This document shows positions 26,688 through 34,162 of a DNA stretch of 64,000 bases, in pieces. This DNA comes from Paenibacillus caseinilyticus (GTDB taxonomy: Bacteria; Bacillota; Bacilli; Paenibacillales; NBRC-103111), in contig NZ_JAQAGY010000009.1 of the NCBI RefSeq assembly GCF_027533645.1, forward strand, positions 1 through 64,000, in the 5' to 3' direction. Under the pieces are notes generated by a model that made no database searches, was not told where the DNA came from, and saw only the letters and a program-made list of their open reading frames with translations. The translations under genes and the position numbers were made by a program. Numbering within the stretch: the first letter of the stretch is position 1; every line of letters starts with the position of its first letter.

Positions 26688-27431
26688 TTGTCCGATAAGC
26701 CATTAACGGATCCATCCATTCCCGTCATGATCGTCGAAGACGATCCCGTCGCTGCCCGGATCTACGAGCAGTTCGCAGCCAAGCTCGGCTGCTTCCAGAT
26801 GATCGCCACAGCCTCCACCGGCCGGCAGGCCTTGGACCTCATGGAAGTATGCACCCCCGAGCTTATTCTGCTCGATGTATTCCTGCCCGATATGAACGGG
26901 ATCGAGCTGCTGAGGCACGCGAGGCAGCACGGACATAAGACCGACTTTATTCTCATCACGGCCGCCAACGATACACAGACCGTCAGCGAGGCGATCCACG
27001 GTGGAGCCTTCGGCTATATCATCAAGCCGATTCAGCTCGACAAGTTCACCGCTACGCTGGAGCAGTACGCCGCGGTGCGCGCCCGGCTCGGCAGAAGCCA
27101 GACGATGGATCAGCAGGAAGTGGACCGTCTCTTCCGTCCAGCCGGATCTAACGGATCTCCCAGCTCTTCCGGGGCTGCCGGTGCCGCCGCAGGCGATCCT
27201 CTCCTGCTCCCGAAGGGCATCGACAAGCTGACCTTGAAGCTCGTCCGGGACACAATCCGCTCGCTCCAAGGCCCGGTAGGCGCCGACGAATTCGCCGCCG
27301 CAGCGGGTATGAGCCATTCCACCGTCAGGAGGTATCTAGAATATCTCGTATCCGTCAGCGAAGTGCGGGTCGATATCCTCTACGGTACGGTCGGCCGGCC
27401 GGAACGCAAATATTCGTGGTGCCCGGTATAG
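26688..27431 (+). CDS. citT: CitT/DcuR-type response regulator
   Basis: 247 residues from TTG 26688, seven bases after GAGAGGTG; an in-frame GTG at 26679 overlaps the kinase stop and lies inside the ribosome site, so it is less likely. Receiver domain with acidic pocket IVEDDP, phosphoacceptor Asp63 in LILLDVFLPDM, Thr in LITAAND and Lys in YIIKPIQ. The C-terminal part (VGADEFAAAAGMSHSTVRRY) is the helix-turn-helix of the CitT/MalR/DcuR family. Expected to activate citM from the 270-base divergent region. A strong terminator follows at 27533. Confidence 0.92.
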   Translation: MSDKPLTDPSIPVMIVEDDPVAARIYEQFAAKLGCFQMIATASTGRQALDLMEVCTPELILLDVFLPDMNGIELLRHARQHGHKTDFILITAANDTQTVSEAIHGGAFGYIIKPIQLDKFTATLEQYAAVRARLGRSQTMDQQEVDRLFRPAGSNGSPSSSGAAGAAAGDPLLLPKGIDKLTLKLVRDTIRSLQGPVGADEFAAAAGMSHSTVRRYLEYLVSVSEVRVDILYGTVGRPERKYSWCPV

Positions 27432-27532
27432 AATGGGATTCAACGCGCCCCTTCCCTCACAGCAAGGCGCTGGGCTGCCCGCAAGGAGCCGGCGGAAGTT
27501 CTACGCCCCGGTCCGGTCCGCAGGGACAACCA

Positions 27533-27576
27533 AAGAAGGACCTCCGCTCCCTGCCGGGAATGGAGGTCCTTCTTGT
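27533..27576. terminator. Bidirectional terminator between citT and the MFS gene
   Basis: AAGAAGGACCTCC and GGAGGTCCTTCTT form a perfect 13-bp stem with a 16-base loop between two convergent genes. T-rich ends occur on both strands. Confidence 0.85.
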
Positions 27577-27593
27577 TGCCGGGCGGTGCCTGC

Positions 27594-28811
27594 TTACATG
27601 CCGCCCTGGCGGCTCACCTGGCCTGCTGCGCTTGTACGGCGGCCCCAGGACAGGGAGATGGACAGGCTGACAAGCAATACTACCGCCCCAAGGAGATAAG
27701 GAATGTTGACATGAACTTCGAACAGAATGCCGGCAACGGCAGGCCCGAAGATGTTGCCGAGGCTCATGTACGCGTTGTTCATGCCCGCAACGAAGCCCTG
27801 CTCCTCACCGGCCATCTTGGACAGCAGCGTATTGATCGCCGGCCGCAGGATGGAGGTGAAGGTGAAGAAGAACAGCGTCACCACGAGCACGTAAGAGAAA
27901 TTACCCGAGAGCAGCATAAGCACCAGCGCGACCGCCGAGAACAGGAAGGTCAGATTGATGAGCTTCTTCTCCCCGAACTTCAGCAGCAGCTTGTTGATGA
28001 ACAGCGCTTGGATCACGGTACCGATCAGCGCGCCGACCGTGATGAGGATCGATATGTCTCGTGCCGTGAAGCCGTACTTCTGGTCGACGAACAGCGGGAA
28101 GATCGCTTCGAAATTCGCGAGTCCGAACGTCAGCGAGAAGATCAGCAGGAGCAGTACGAAGTAGGGCGCACGGAACGAGCGGCCGAGCTGCTTGAAGATG
28201 CTCTCTCGCTTCGCCGTATTGCTGCGGGCGGCTTGGCGCTGCGCTGCGGACAAGGTCTCCGGCAGCATGATCACCGAGAGCAGCATCGCGACCAGGCCGA
28301 CGGCGGCCGAGACATAGAACGGCGTGCGGAAGCCGAATTCGGCCAGGAAACCGCCGATGCCGGGCCCGATCACGAAACCGAGCGACATCGCCGCGCCGAG
28401 CATGCCCATGCCTTTGCCCCGGTTCTTCTCGTCCGTAATGTCCGCGACATAAGCCATCATAGATGGGATCATTGCTGCCGCGCCAATGCCTCCGACGAAT
28501 CGGGAGATATAGAGCATCCAGATCTGCTCCGCCGCAGCGAAGATGAGATTGGACAGGGTGAACATCGCGAGGCCCAGGATGATCAGCTTGCGGCGTCCGT
28601 ACTTATCCGACCACTCGCCGCTGATCGGCGAGAAGATGAACTGGGTTAAGCCGAAGGCGGCTACGAGGTATCCGGCGGTCTGGCCGCCCGCCCCAAAGTG
28701 CTTCAGGAATTCCGGGAGTACCGGAATGATGAGTCCGATGCCCAGCATCGCGATGAACATGTTGATCATCAGAACGATGAGCGGGGATTTCTTATTTTGC
28801 AATTCCGACAT
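27594..28811 (-). CDS. MFS drug-efflux-type transporter
   Basis: 405 residues, twelve membrane segments. Motif A between helices 2 and 3 is GEWSDKYGRRKLI, and the DHA1/TetA-like motif C region MSLGFVIGPGIGGFL is clear. Such proteins export small molecules by proton antiport. A TetR-family gene is divergent, and a perfect operator covers the promoter of this gene (TTGACT and TATACT, 16-base spacer, on the minus strand around 28898-28919). Substrate unknown. The sequence is a paralogue of the transporter at 36087-37304 (same length, same FGLANFE motif). Confidence 0.9.
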   Translation of the reverse strand: MSELQNKKSPLIVLMINMFIAMLGIGLIIPVLPEFLKHFGAGGQTAGYLVAAFGLTQFIFSPISGEWSDKYGRRKLIILGLAMFTLSNLIFAAAEQIWMLYISRFVGGIGAAAMIPSMMAYVADITDEKNRGKGMGMLGAAMSLGFVIGPGIGGFLAEFGFRTPFYVSAAVGLVAMLLSVIMLPETLSAAQRQAARSNTAKRESIFKQLGRSFRAPYFVLLLLIFSLTFGLANFEAIFPLFVDQKYGFTARDISILITVGALIGTVIQALFINKLLLKFGEKKLINLTFLFSAVALVLMLLSGNFSYVLVVTLFFFTFTSILRPAINTLLSKMAGEEQGFVAGMNNAYMSLGNIFGPAVAGILFEVHVNIPYLLGAVVLLVSLSISLSWGRRTSAAGQVSRQGGM

Positions 28812-28908
28812 GACGGTGCATTCTCCTCTTCTCTCTTCTGGTCCGATATCGGGGGTCCAGTATCTGTATCCGGTAAAGGCCAGCGGTTTCTCTCTTACGG
28901 TAGTATAT

Positions 28909-28935
28909 CACAGATTGACTTCAAGTCAATCTGTG
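28909..28935. promoter_or_regulatory. Perfect TetR-type operator between MFS and tetR genes
   Basis: A 27-base palindrome, CACAGATTGACTT-C-AAGTCAATCTGTG, with 13-base perfect arms. It contains the minus-strand -35 (TTGACT) and spacer of the MFS promoter and ends 16 bases before the TetR gene's own -35. Binding would repress the pump and probably autoregulate the regulator. Confidence 0.8.
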
Positions 28936-28950
28936 ACCTTCCTCTCCTTC

Positions 28951-28979
28951 TTGACAGCGCCGCGGGACCGCTCTATCAT
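28951..28979 (+). promoter_or_regulatory. Promoter of the TetR regulator gene
   Basis: TTGACA (28951-28956), 17-base spacer, TATCAT (28974-28979), about 40 bases before ATG 29020. Confidence 0.65.
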
Positions 28980-29019
28980 AAGAGCGATCCGGTGAACAAC
29001 CGCGCAGGAGGTGGGCCGT

Positions 29020-29625
29020 ATGCCAAGAAACACAGCCAAAGATCAGGAGCTCCGCAAGGAACGGTGCAGCCAGATTCTGTCCGCCGCCGTTGAACTGTTC
29101 GCCAAACAAGGGCTCGCCTCCACCAAAATTTCCGATATCGCCAAGAAGGCCGGGATGAGCCATGGCCTCGTGTACAATTATTTTCGCTCCAAAGAGGAGA
29201 TCTATCTCTCCCTTCTTGATATGAACCTGAATGAACTGGAGAACCTGCTCTCCTGGATCGCTTCCCTCCCGCTCAGCCCGAGGGCCAAGATCGAACGGCT
29301 GCTCGATACGTTCAGCAGCCATACTTGGGACGAAGCGATGTTCTTCCAGATGTTCGTCGACCAGTTCCTCTCCTCCGATACGATCTGTGAAGAGATCAAG
29401 GTCTCGGTGCGGAAGAAGATGAGCGAGAATCTCGATCTGCTCGCCGCCATCTTCGCCGAGGGACAAGCGGCAGGCCAATTCGCGGGAGGCAGCCCGCGCG
29501 AGCTCGCCTTCTACTTCATGACCATCGTCCATGCGAAGATGATCTCGAAGACGCAGGGCTTCCAAATCTGCGACAACGGGCCCGAATCGTGGAGGGCCCT
29601 GCTTCATTTTTTCGTGAGGGAGTAG
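29020..29625 (+). CDS. TetR/AcrR family regulator
   Basis: 201 residues from ATG 29020 with GGAGG eight bases upstream (in-frame GTG at 29011 lies within the ribosome site). N-terminal TetR helix-turn-helix: ILSAAVELFAKQGLASTKIS, DIAKKAGMSHGLVYNYFRSK. The variable C-terminal domain binds the inducer. Divergent from the MFS pump, with a perfect palindrome between, so it is the pump's repressor. The inducing compound cannot be read from sequence. Confidence 0.92.
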   Translation: MPRNTAKDQELRKERCSQILSAAVELFAKQGLASTKISDIAKKAGMSHGLVYNYFRSKEEIYLSLLDMNLNELENLLSWIASLPLSPRAKIERLLDTFSSHTWDEAMFFQMFVDQFLSSDTICEEIKVSVRKKMSENLDLLAAIFAEGQAAGQFAGGSPRELAFYFMTIVHAKMISKTQGFQICDNGPESWRALLHFFVRE

Positions 29626-29695
29626 ATTCCGCATGCATGCATGCGTGCCTGCCCGTGACGGCCTCTCCGGCCCCGCGTACCCGGCACATGATCAG

Positions 29696-29735
29696 CAAAT
29701 AAATAAAGAGAGCCGCATCCCCTGCCGGCTCTCTG
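29696..29735 (-). terminator. Terminator of the nrnB unit
   Basis: Minus strand AGAGAGCC pairs with GGCTCTCT across a 12-base loop and is followed by TTATTTATTT. Confidence 0.65.
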
Positions 29736-29799
29736 GAGTGTACGCTCCGCTGCTGCATCCTTTCGGTTCCCCCGCCAGAGGCAGCGGCCGATGCACGCC

Positions 29800-29955
29800 T
29801 CACCCCTGCTCCGCATCCATCGCGTCCGCCGCATCGATTGCAGACTCTCCGGGGACGGCCGTGATCGATTCCGCCTCCTCGATCTGCCGGCCGATCTCAC
29901 GCCAGCTTTCCCCGTCCGTCCCGCCCTCCGTATCCTTGGGCTGCTCCCTGTTCAT
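29800..29955 (-). CDS. Small acidic protein, unknown
   Basis: 51 residues, MNREQPKDTEGGTDGESWRE then IGRQIEEAESITAVPGESAI, rich in Glu and Asp. Three ATG codons stand in a row at 29953-29961; the third (29955) has the best spacing (7 bases) from AAAGGAG. It starts 20 bases after the nrnB stop and is followed by a terminator, so it is the last gene of that unit. Not recognised. Short acidic proteins of this type are common in Paenibacillus; some resemble small spore proteins, but no such motif is seen. Confidence 0.5.
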   Translation of the reverse strand: MNREQPKDTEGGTDGESWREIGRQIEEAESITAVPGESAIDAADAMDAEQG

Positions 29956-29975
29956 CATCATTCTCCTTTCACTCC

Positions 29976-31175
29976 TTACATGAGCACGAGCGCCTGCGAT
30001 TTGCGGTGGCTCATATGCTCCATGAGATAAGCGATATACACCTCATCGCGTACCAGCCAGGCGCCGTACTGCCGCTTCACGTACCGTTCGGCCTCTTCGA
30101 AGGAGGGGAAGCTGCGGCTGATCTCCTCCCCGTCCACATCCACAATCCATTCGTCGTCCGAAGCGAACAGGAACATCATCTGCTCTTTGCCGTTCTCGTA
30201 CAAAGTGCCGAAGGAGGAGTTTTTGACATTGTACCCCGTCTTGTAGGCGTCCGAGCGCAGCGGTTCCTTCGGGAAGGCCTCCGCTACATACAGCCGGTAC
30301 ACTTCCTCGGTCATCGGACAGCCCGATGCCTTGGCATGTCCGCCTCCCCCGTAATGACCCGCAACGGCGGACACGTCGATGTCGTCGTGGATCGTGCGGA
30401 AGCTGGCCTTTTTGCCCCCGATGTTCAGAATCGCTATGTAGTCCAGGTGCGGGTACTCCTTCCCGAGCTCATTGCCGAGCTCCGAGTGGTAAGAGTCCGC
30501 ATGCACGATGCCGACACAATAGCCGCCGATGAACGTCTGGACCGTCTCCCGCTTCTTGCGCCGCACGTACCGTTCGATCCGCTCTTCCTCCACCGCGAGC
30601 ATCTCCAGCTCGACCGTGCTGAAGGCGAACGGCTCCCGGCCCTTCAGCCTCTCCAGCATCCGTTCCTCGAACTCCTCCAGGGACAGCATCGAGAACAGGT
30701 CGCTGAGCCGCTTCGCCTCCATGTTCCCCGCACGGTCCCACTCCCATGTATCGTACAGGCGGACCAGCTCGACGAACTGTTCGATGCCCGGCTCCGACTT
30801 CAGCAGCCGGCCCTTCAGCAGGTAATCGTAGAACAGCGAAGTAGCCGAAGCGAGCCTTCCGTCGTCATACGCCACCTCCACCTGTCCCCACGAATACCGG
30901 TTCAAATGCAGCGAGGTTTGGTGGTGATCGATCAGCTTTACCTTGCCTCCGCTCTTCACGAATTCCTCGATCCCCCGTTCATTAGCCTCGTTGACGGCAA
31001 GATCAGTAATGAACAGGTGCTTCTTCTTCTTCGCCCGTTCCAAGAAACGCTCGACCTGCCCGTTCAACCCGCCGATGGAGTTGTAGCGGATCTCCACCTT
31101 GTCTCCGAACGCGCACCTGGCCAGGATGCCGCAGCCCACCCCGTCCAGATCGTTATGGGTATACAGATAGTACAT
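29976..31175 (-). CDS. nrnB: DHH/DHHA1 phosphoesterase, oligoribonuclease NrnB
   Basis: 399 residues, the same length as B. subtilis NrnB (YngD). Motifs of the DHH superfamily: HNDLDGVGCG (metal site I), FITDLA, LIDHHQT (the DHH signature), and the DHHA1 motif GHYGGGGHAKASGCP. NrnB degrades short RNA oligonucleotides and pAp in the cytoplasm with Mn or Mg. The C-terminal 90 residues (WIVDVDGEEISRSFPSFEEA) complete the NrnB form. The following small acidic gene appears co-transcribed. Confidence 0.9.
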   Translation of the reverse strand: MYYLYTHNDLDGVGCGILARCAFGDKVEIRYNSIGGLNGQVERFLERAKKKKHLFITDLAVNEANERGIEEFVKSGGKVKLIDHHQTSLHLNRYSWGQVEVAYDDGRLASATSLFYDYLLKGRLLKSEPGIEQFVELVRLYDTWEWDRAGNMEAKRLSDLFSMLSLEEFEERMLERLKGREPFAFSTVELEMLAVEEERIERYVRRKKRETVQTFIGGYCVGIVHADSYHSELGNELGKEYPHLDYIAILNIGGKKASFRTIHDDIDVSAVAGHYGGGGHAKASGCPMTEEVYRLYVAEAFPKEPLRSDAYKTGYNVKNSSFGTLYENGKEQMMFLFASDDEWIVDVDGEEISRSFPSFEEAERYVKRQYGAWLVRDEVYIAYLMEHMSHRKSQALVLM

Positions 31176-31336
31176 CGTCCAGAAGGCCCCTCCCCTTGAT
31201 GGATGTTAGGATTACGAGGATAAAATTCCCTCGGGGGGGTGGAATTATGCGCCAGACGTCCGCCGGAGTCCGAAGCCGGCTAGGCGAGCATAGAGGCGCG
31301 CGGAGCGGCCCGTGGAGATACCCTTGGGGAGGCAAT

Positions 31337-31361
31337 AGAAAAGGATGCCTGACCGGCATCC
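31337..31361 (-). terminator. Terminator of the DUF1796/DUF2642 cluster
   Basis: Minus strand GGATGCC-ggtca-GGCATCC followed by TTTTCTATT. A second hairpin without T-run, GATGCAGGC/GCCTGCATC, lies directly after the DUF1796 stop at 31398-31422. Confidence 0.65.
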
Positions 31362-31423
31362 CTCCTAAGCCTTCTATAAAGGGAAGCGTGGAACGGGATG
31401 CAGGCACAGCGAGCCTGCATCCA

Positions 31424-32059
31424 TCAGCCTCTGATCAACCGCACGTTCCTCAGAAGTTCGTCCCATTCTTTTGAATCACCGTACCACTGGGTTCCCTTGG
31501 CGATCCGTACCGTATGAACTCCACCAAGCCCCCAGCCTTCTTCCTTCATGCCTTGGGATTCCTCATGGTAATTCACAAGGAGCAGGGAGCAGCGGCGCGG
31601 CGCCGTCAATGCATCCAGCGCTTCTTTGAGAGGTGCCGCCTCCTCCGCTTTCACATGATTGCGTATGAACAAGATCCGCTGCCCGCTGCGGACCGTCTCG
31701 TAGAACCGGGCGATCCGCCTGTCCAGCTTCTGCCGGAATTCGGGGTACCCGTACAGCGGATCCTGATCCGGCTTCGTCGGCAGCGGAAAATCGTGATAGG
31801 ACCAGCACGTGGTGAACCGGTCACGCACCAGCGTCGTCACCCGGCTCGGCTGGCGCGGCTCCAAATTCTCCCTGAGCATAAAATGGGCAAAATCCGTCTG
31901 CAGCACCCGGATGACCTCGGCGGTATTCGAGAAATAAAACCAATCGAACGGATAGGATGCCTTCCGAAGCTTCAACCGCCTGAGCTGGTATGCCGTCTGG
32001 CAATTCGCTCCAAGGGAGATGATCGCTCCATAACTTCGGGACGCCGTACTCCAGGGCAT
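31424..32059 (-). CDS. DUF1796 family putative cysteine peptidase
   Basis: 211 residues with GAGGAGG before ATG 32059. The start of the domain, YGAIISLGANCQTAYQLRRL, holds the conserved Cys of DUF1796, followed by ASYPFDWFYF; a conserved histidine region RILFIRNHVKAEE is present. Pfam-type descriptions call this a papain-like putative cysteine peptidase; activity has not been shown to my knowledge. It is the last gene of a same-strand group with two DUF2642 proteins and two glycosyltransferases. In Paenibacillus these families recur together, suggesting surface or spore-coat glycoprotein work. Confidence 0.82.
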   Translation of the reverse strand: MPWSTASRSYGAIISLGANCQTAYQLRRLKLRKASYPFDWFYFSNTAEVIRVLQTDFAHFMLRENLEPRQPSRVTTLVRDRFTTCWSYHDFPLPTKPDQDPLYGYPEFRQKLDRRIARFYETVRSGQRILFIRNHVKAEEAAPLKEALDALTAPRRCSLLLVNYHEESQGMKEEGWGLGGVHTVRIAKGTQWYGDSKEWDELLRNVRLIRG

Positions 32060-32110
32060 CGGTCTACCTCCTCTCTCATGGAATCCGGGTTAAGCGATAG
32101 AGGCGCCGGC

Positions 32111-32314
32111 TCAGGCCGACAGCACGCGGACGAATTCAATGGAACGGAACGCAATGACGGCACGGTCCTCCGGGGGGCCGTAGATGACAGGAGCGATCTT
32201 GAGCGTAAGCTGGGTTGCCGAAACCGACAATAGCTCCCCGGTGAACAGCTCGCCCGGGATCATCACTTCCACCTCGCTGCCGATGAACGAAGACAGCATT
32301 TGTTTGAACTTCAT
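32111..32314 (-). CDS. Small DUF2642 protein
   Basis: 67 residues from ATG 32314 (GGAGAGG upstream; the longer frame to 32353 lacks a site). Nearly the whole protein is a small beta-barrel-like DUF2642 module: FIGSEVEVMIPGELFTGELL, SVSATQLTLKIAP, FRSIEFVRVL. DUF2642 proteins in Bacillales include spore-coat-like and surface-associated small proteins; biochemical role is unknown. Next gene upstream encodes a coiled-coil protein ending in the same type of module. Confidence 0.75.
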   Translation of the reverse strand: MKFKQMLSSFIGSEVEVMIPGELFTGELLSVSATQLTLKIAPVIYGPPEDRAVIAFRSIEFVRVLSA

Positions 32315-32336
32315 GAAGCCCTCTCCTTTCCTGTCC

Positions 32337-32759
32337 TTAGACGACAGCCGCAATCTGGCTCAAGGGGATGGTCACAAGCTCGCCGGACCCCTCGCGGATC
32401 TGCAGGGCATCGCTGCCGACGGCAATCACCACTCCCTCCAGCGACGCATCCGGCAGCTTCACGGTAACGGTCTCGCCGAGCTTCGACTCCAGATATGCTT
32501 TCAGCTCCGGCTGAGGGAACAGCCCGCTCGCGAGCTGCTCGCGGATGGAGGCTACCTCGCCCGTCACGGTGAGCCATTGGTCTTCCAGATCCTGAACATC
32601 CCCCCGCAAGAGGATCAGTTCATCCTTCAGCGCTTTTTGTTCGCGCTCCAGACGGCGGATTTCGCCTGCCGCGAGATCGCGGAACGCCGCGAATTCGACC
32701 TCCAGCCGGCGCACTCTTCTCTCCAATTCCTTATTACATTTCCAGCCAAAGAGACACAT
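32337..32759 (-). CDS. Coiled-coil protein with C-terminal DUF2642-like module
   Basis: 140 residues from ATG 32759 (AAAGGAG 11 bases upstream; a TTG at 32768 is too close to the site). It begins MCLFGWKCNKELERRVRRLE, then a heptad-rich coiled coil to about residue 75, then SKLGETVTVKLPDASLEGVV and LQIREGSGELVTIPLSQIAA, a module like the one in the next gene. The N-terminal Cys pair (MCLFGWKC) may form a disulfide or metal site. A structural oligomer that displays the DUF2642 barrel is a reasonable reading. Function unknown. Confidence 0.7.
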   Translation of the reverse strand: MCLFGWKCNKELERRVRRLEVEFAAFRDLAAGEIRRLEREQKALKDELILLRGDVQDLEDQWLTVTGEVASIREQLASGLFPQPELKAYLESKLGETVTVKLPDASLEGVVIAVGSDALQIREGSGELVTIPLSQIAAVV

Positions 32760-32875
32760 GATGGGCAAAACTCCTTTCTCCCACTGGAAATAAGTGGTAC
32801 CCCTTATTGTATGAAAGATTCATAGAACAGGGTGCGGGCACCGTGCCACAAAAGGGCTCTTACCGCCGGAAAGCC

Positions 32876-34162
32876 TTACTCCCCTGTCCCCTGCCCCTTC
32901 CAGACCCGGAACCATTCCCGGTACTGCGTATGATTCATCTGGCTGATGCTGTCCGCATGCACCCTCCGGTGATAGACAGCCTGCACAACCGCCGCCGCCG
33001 GGAACCTTGACAGTATCCGCGAGCAGACGGCGATGTCTTCGAAGAGACGGTCCCAATGCGCGGGCAGCACCGGCCATCCGCCGCACTCGCGCAAGAGCGC
33101 CGTCCGGTACATCCGGGGGATCAGCGGAGAAGCGGAGTCGGCCGACGCCCTGAACACCGCCTGCTGCTCGCCCCGGTACTGCAGTTCGCCCCGCTTGGGC
33201 TCGAACCATACGTGGAAGCGTCCCCCGGCCATACCGGCCCCGGGGCAGCGTTCCATCGCGGACACGAGCACGGCCAGCGCCTGCGGTGCGAGCCAGTCGT
33301 CCGCGTCGAGCTCGAGCAGATAGCGCCCGCGGCAGGCCGGGAGCAGCTCCCGCAGGCGGGCGGCCTTGCCCGCGCTGGCCGTGTGCCGTACGCAGCGGAT
33401 ACGCGGGTCTGCCGTCCAAGGGGCGGCCGCCTCCAGCGTGCCGTCGGTCGAGCCGTCGTCGGCCAGCAGCAGCTCCCAGGCCGGCAGCGTCTGCGCCAGC
33501 ACCGAGCGTACCGCCCACGGCAGGCGCGCCGCCTCGTCGCGGACGCTGATCGCGACGCTCACGAGCGGCGCAGCCGGGGGCGCCGAGAGCGGCGCGGCCG
33601 GGGGCGCCGAGAGCGGCGCGGCCGGGGGCGCGAGGCCGGCCTGCAGCAGCGCCCGGGCCTCGGCGGCGCGCCGGCAGCCGGGCCGTACGCAGCGCAGGCC
33701 GAGCGGCGCGGGCGGCACGGTGAGGCCAGCCGTCGGCGGCCCCTGCGCGAGCAGGTCGGCGTCGAGTGCAGCGGCGGCCGGCAGCCCCGGGCGCCAGTCC
33801 TGCAGCAGCCGGCGCAGCAGGTCGCGGCGCCACAGCAGCGGCGCGGCGGGGTGCTGCGTTCCCGGCGGCGGCTGCTGGCCGCGGGCGCCCTGCGGGCGGG
33901 CGGGCTCGCCGGAAGCGGCGATCCAGCCGGCAGAGGCGGATACGGTGCGGAGGAAGGACGCCAGCGCTGCGGGGGCGCGCTGCGACCAGACGGCCGGTGC
34001 CGGAGACCAGAGCACCCAGGGGCTGTCTGTCCCGCCAAGCATGTGCCCTAGCTCCTGCACATAAGCCCGGACGTCCGGACGCAGAGATGCAAGCCGTTCC
34101 GCCCGCCTCCAGACGCCCGTATCGAACACCGCAGGCAGCGTATCCTCTCCGGCGCCGTTCAT
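32876..34162 (-). CDS. Family 2 glycosyltransferase with long variable N-terminal part
   Basis: 428 residues; ATG 34162 overlaps the stop of the upstream glycosyltransferase gene by four bases. The GT-A domain starts near residue 200 (PLVSVAISVRDEAARLPWAV), with nucleotide-binding LLLADDGSTDGT and the DxD-type metal motif LLELDADDWLAPQAL; ED of the catalytic region is in WDRLFEDIAVCSR. The first 195 residues are Ala/Pro/Arg-rich and look like a degenerate second domain; the linker holds a 24-bp repeat giving three copies of APPAAPLS. Likely transfers sugars to a surface polymer or protein. GC content here is extreme. Confidence 0.85.
   Translation of the reverse strand: MNGAGEDTLPAVFDTGVWRRAERLASLRPDVRAYVQELGHMLGGTDSPWVLWSPAPAVWSQRAPAALASFLRTVSASAGWIAASGEPARPQGARGQQPPPGTQHPAAPLLWRRDLLRRLLQDWRPGLPAAAALDADLLAQGPPTAGLTVPPAPLGLRCVRPGCRRAAEARALLQAGLAPPAAPLSAPPAAPLSAPPAAPLVSVAISVRDEAARLPWAVRSVLAQTLPAWELLLADDGSTDGTLEAAAPWTADPRIRCVRHTASAGKAARLRELLPACRGRYLLELDADDWLAPQALAVLVSAMERCPGAGMAGGRFHVWFEPKRGELQYRGEQQAVFRASADSASPLIPRMYRTALLRECGGWPVLPAHWDRLFEDIAVCSRILSRFPAAAVVQAVYHRRVHADSISQMNHTQYREWFRVWKGQGTGE
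33563..33633. repeat. 24-bp tandem repeat in glycosyltransferase linker
   Basis: Three copies (33563, 33587, 33611; third incomplete) of a unit beginning GAGCGGCGCAGCCGGGGGCG. It encodes APPAAPLS three times in frame, so copy number can change without a frameshift. Confidence 0.8.

Noticed and set aside
31196-31330. AATTCC...GGAATT inverted pair upstream of nrnB as an operator
   Set aside because: Arms are only six bases around a G-run and I know of no matching regulator; left unassigned.
33563-33633. Possible CRISPR-like repeat
   Set aside because: Units are contiguous with no spacers, in frame within a gene: a coding tandem repeat.
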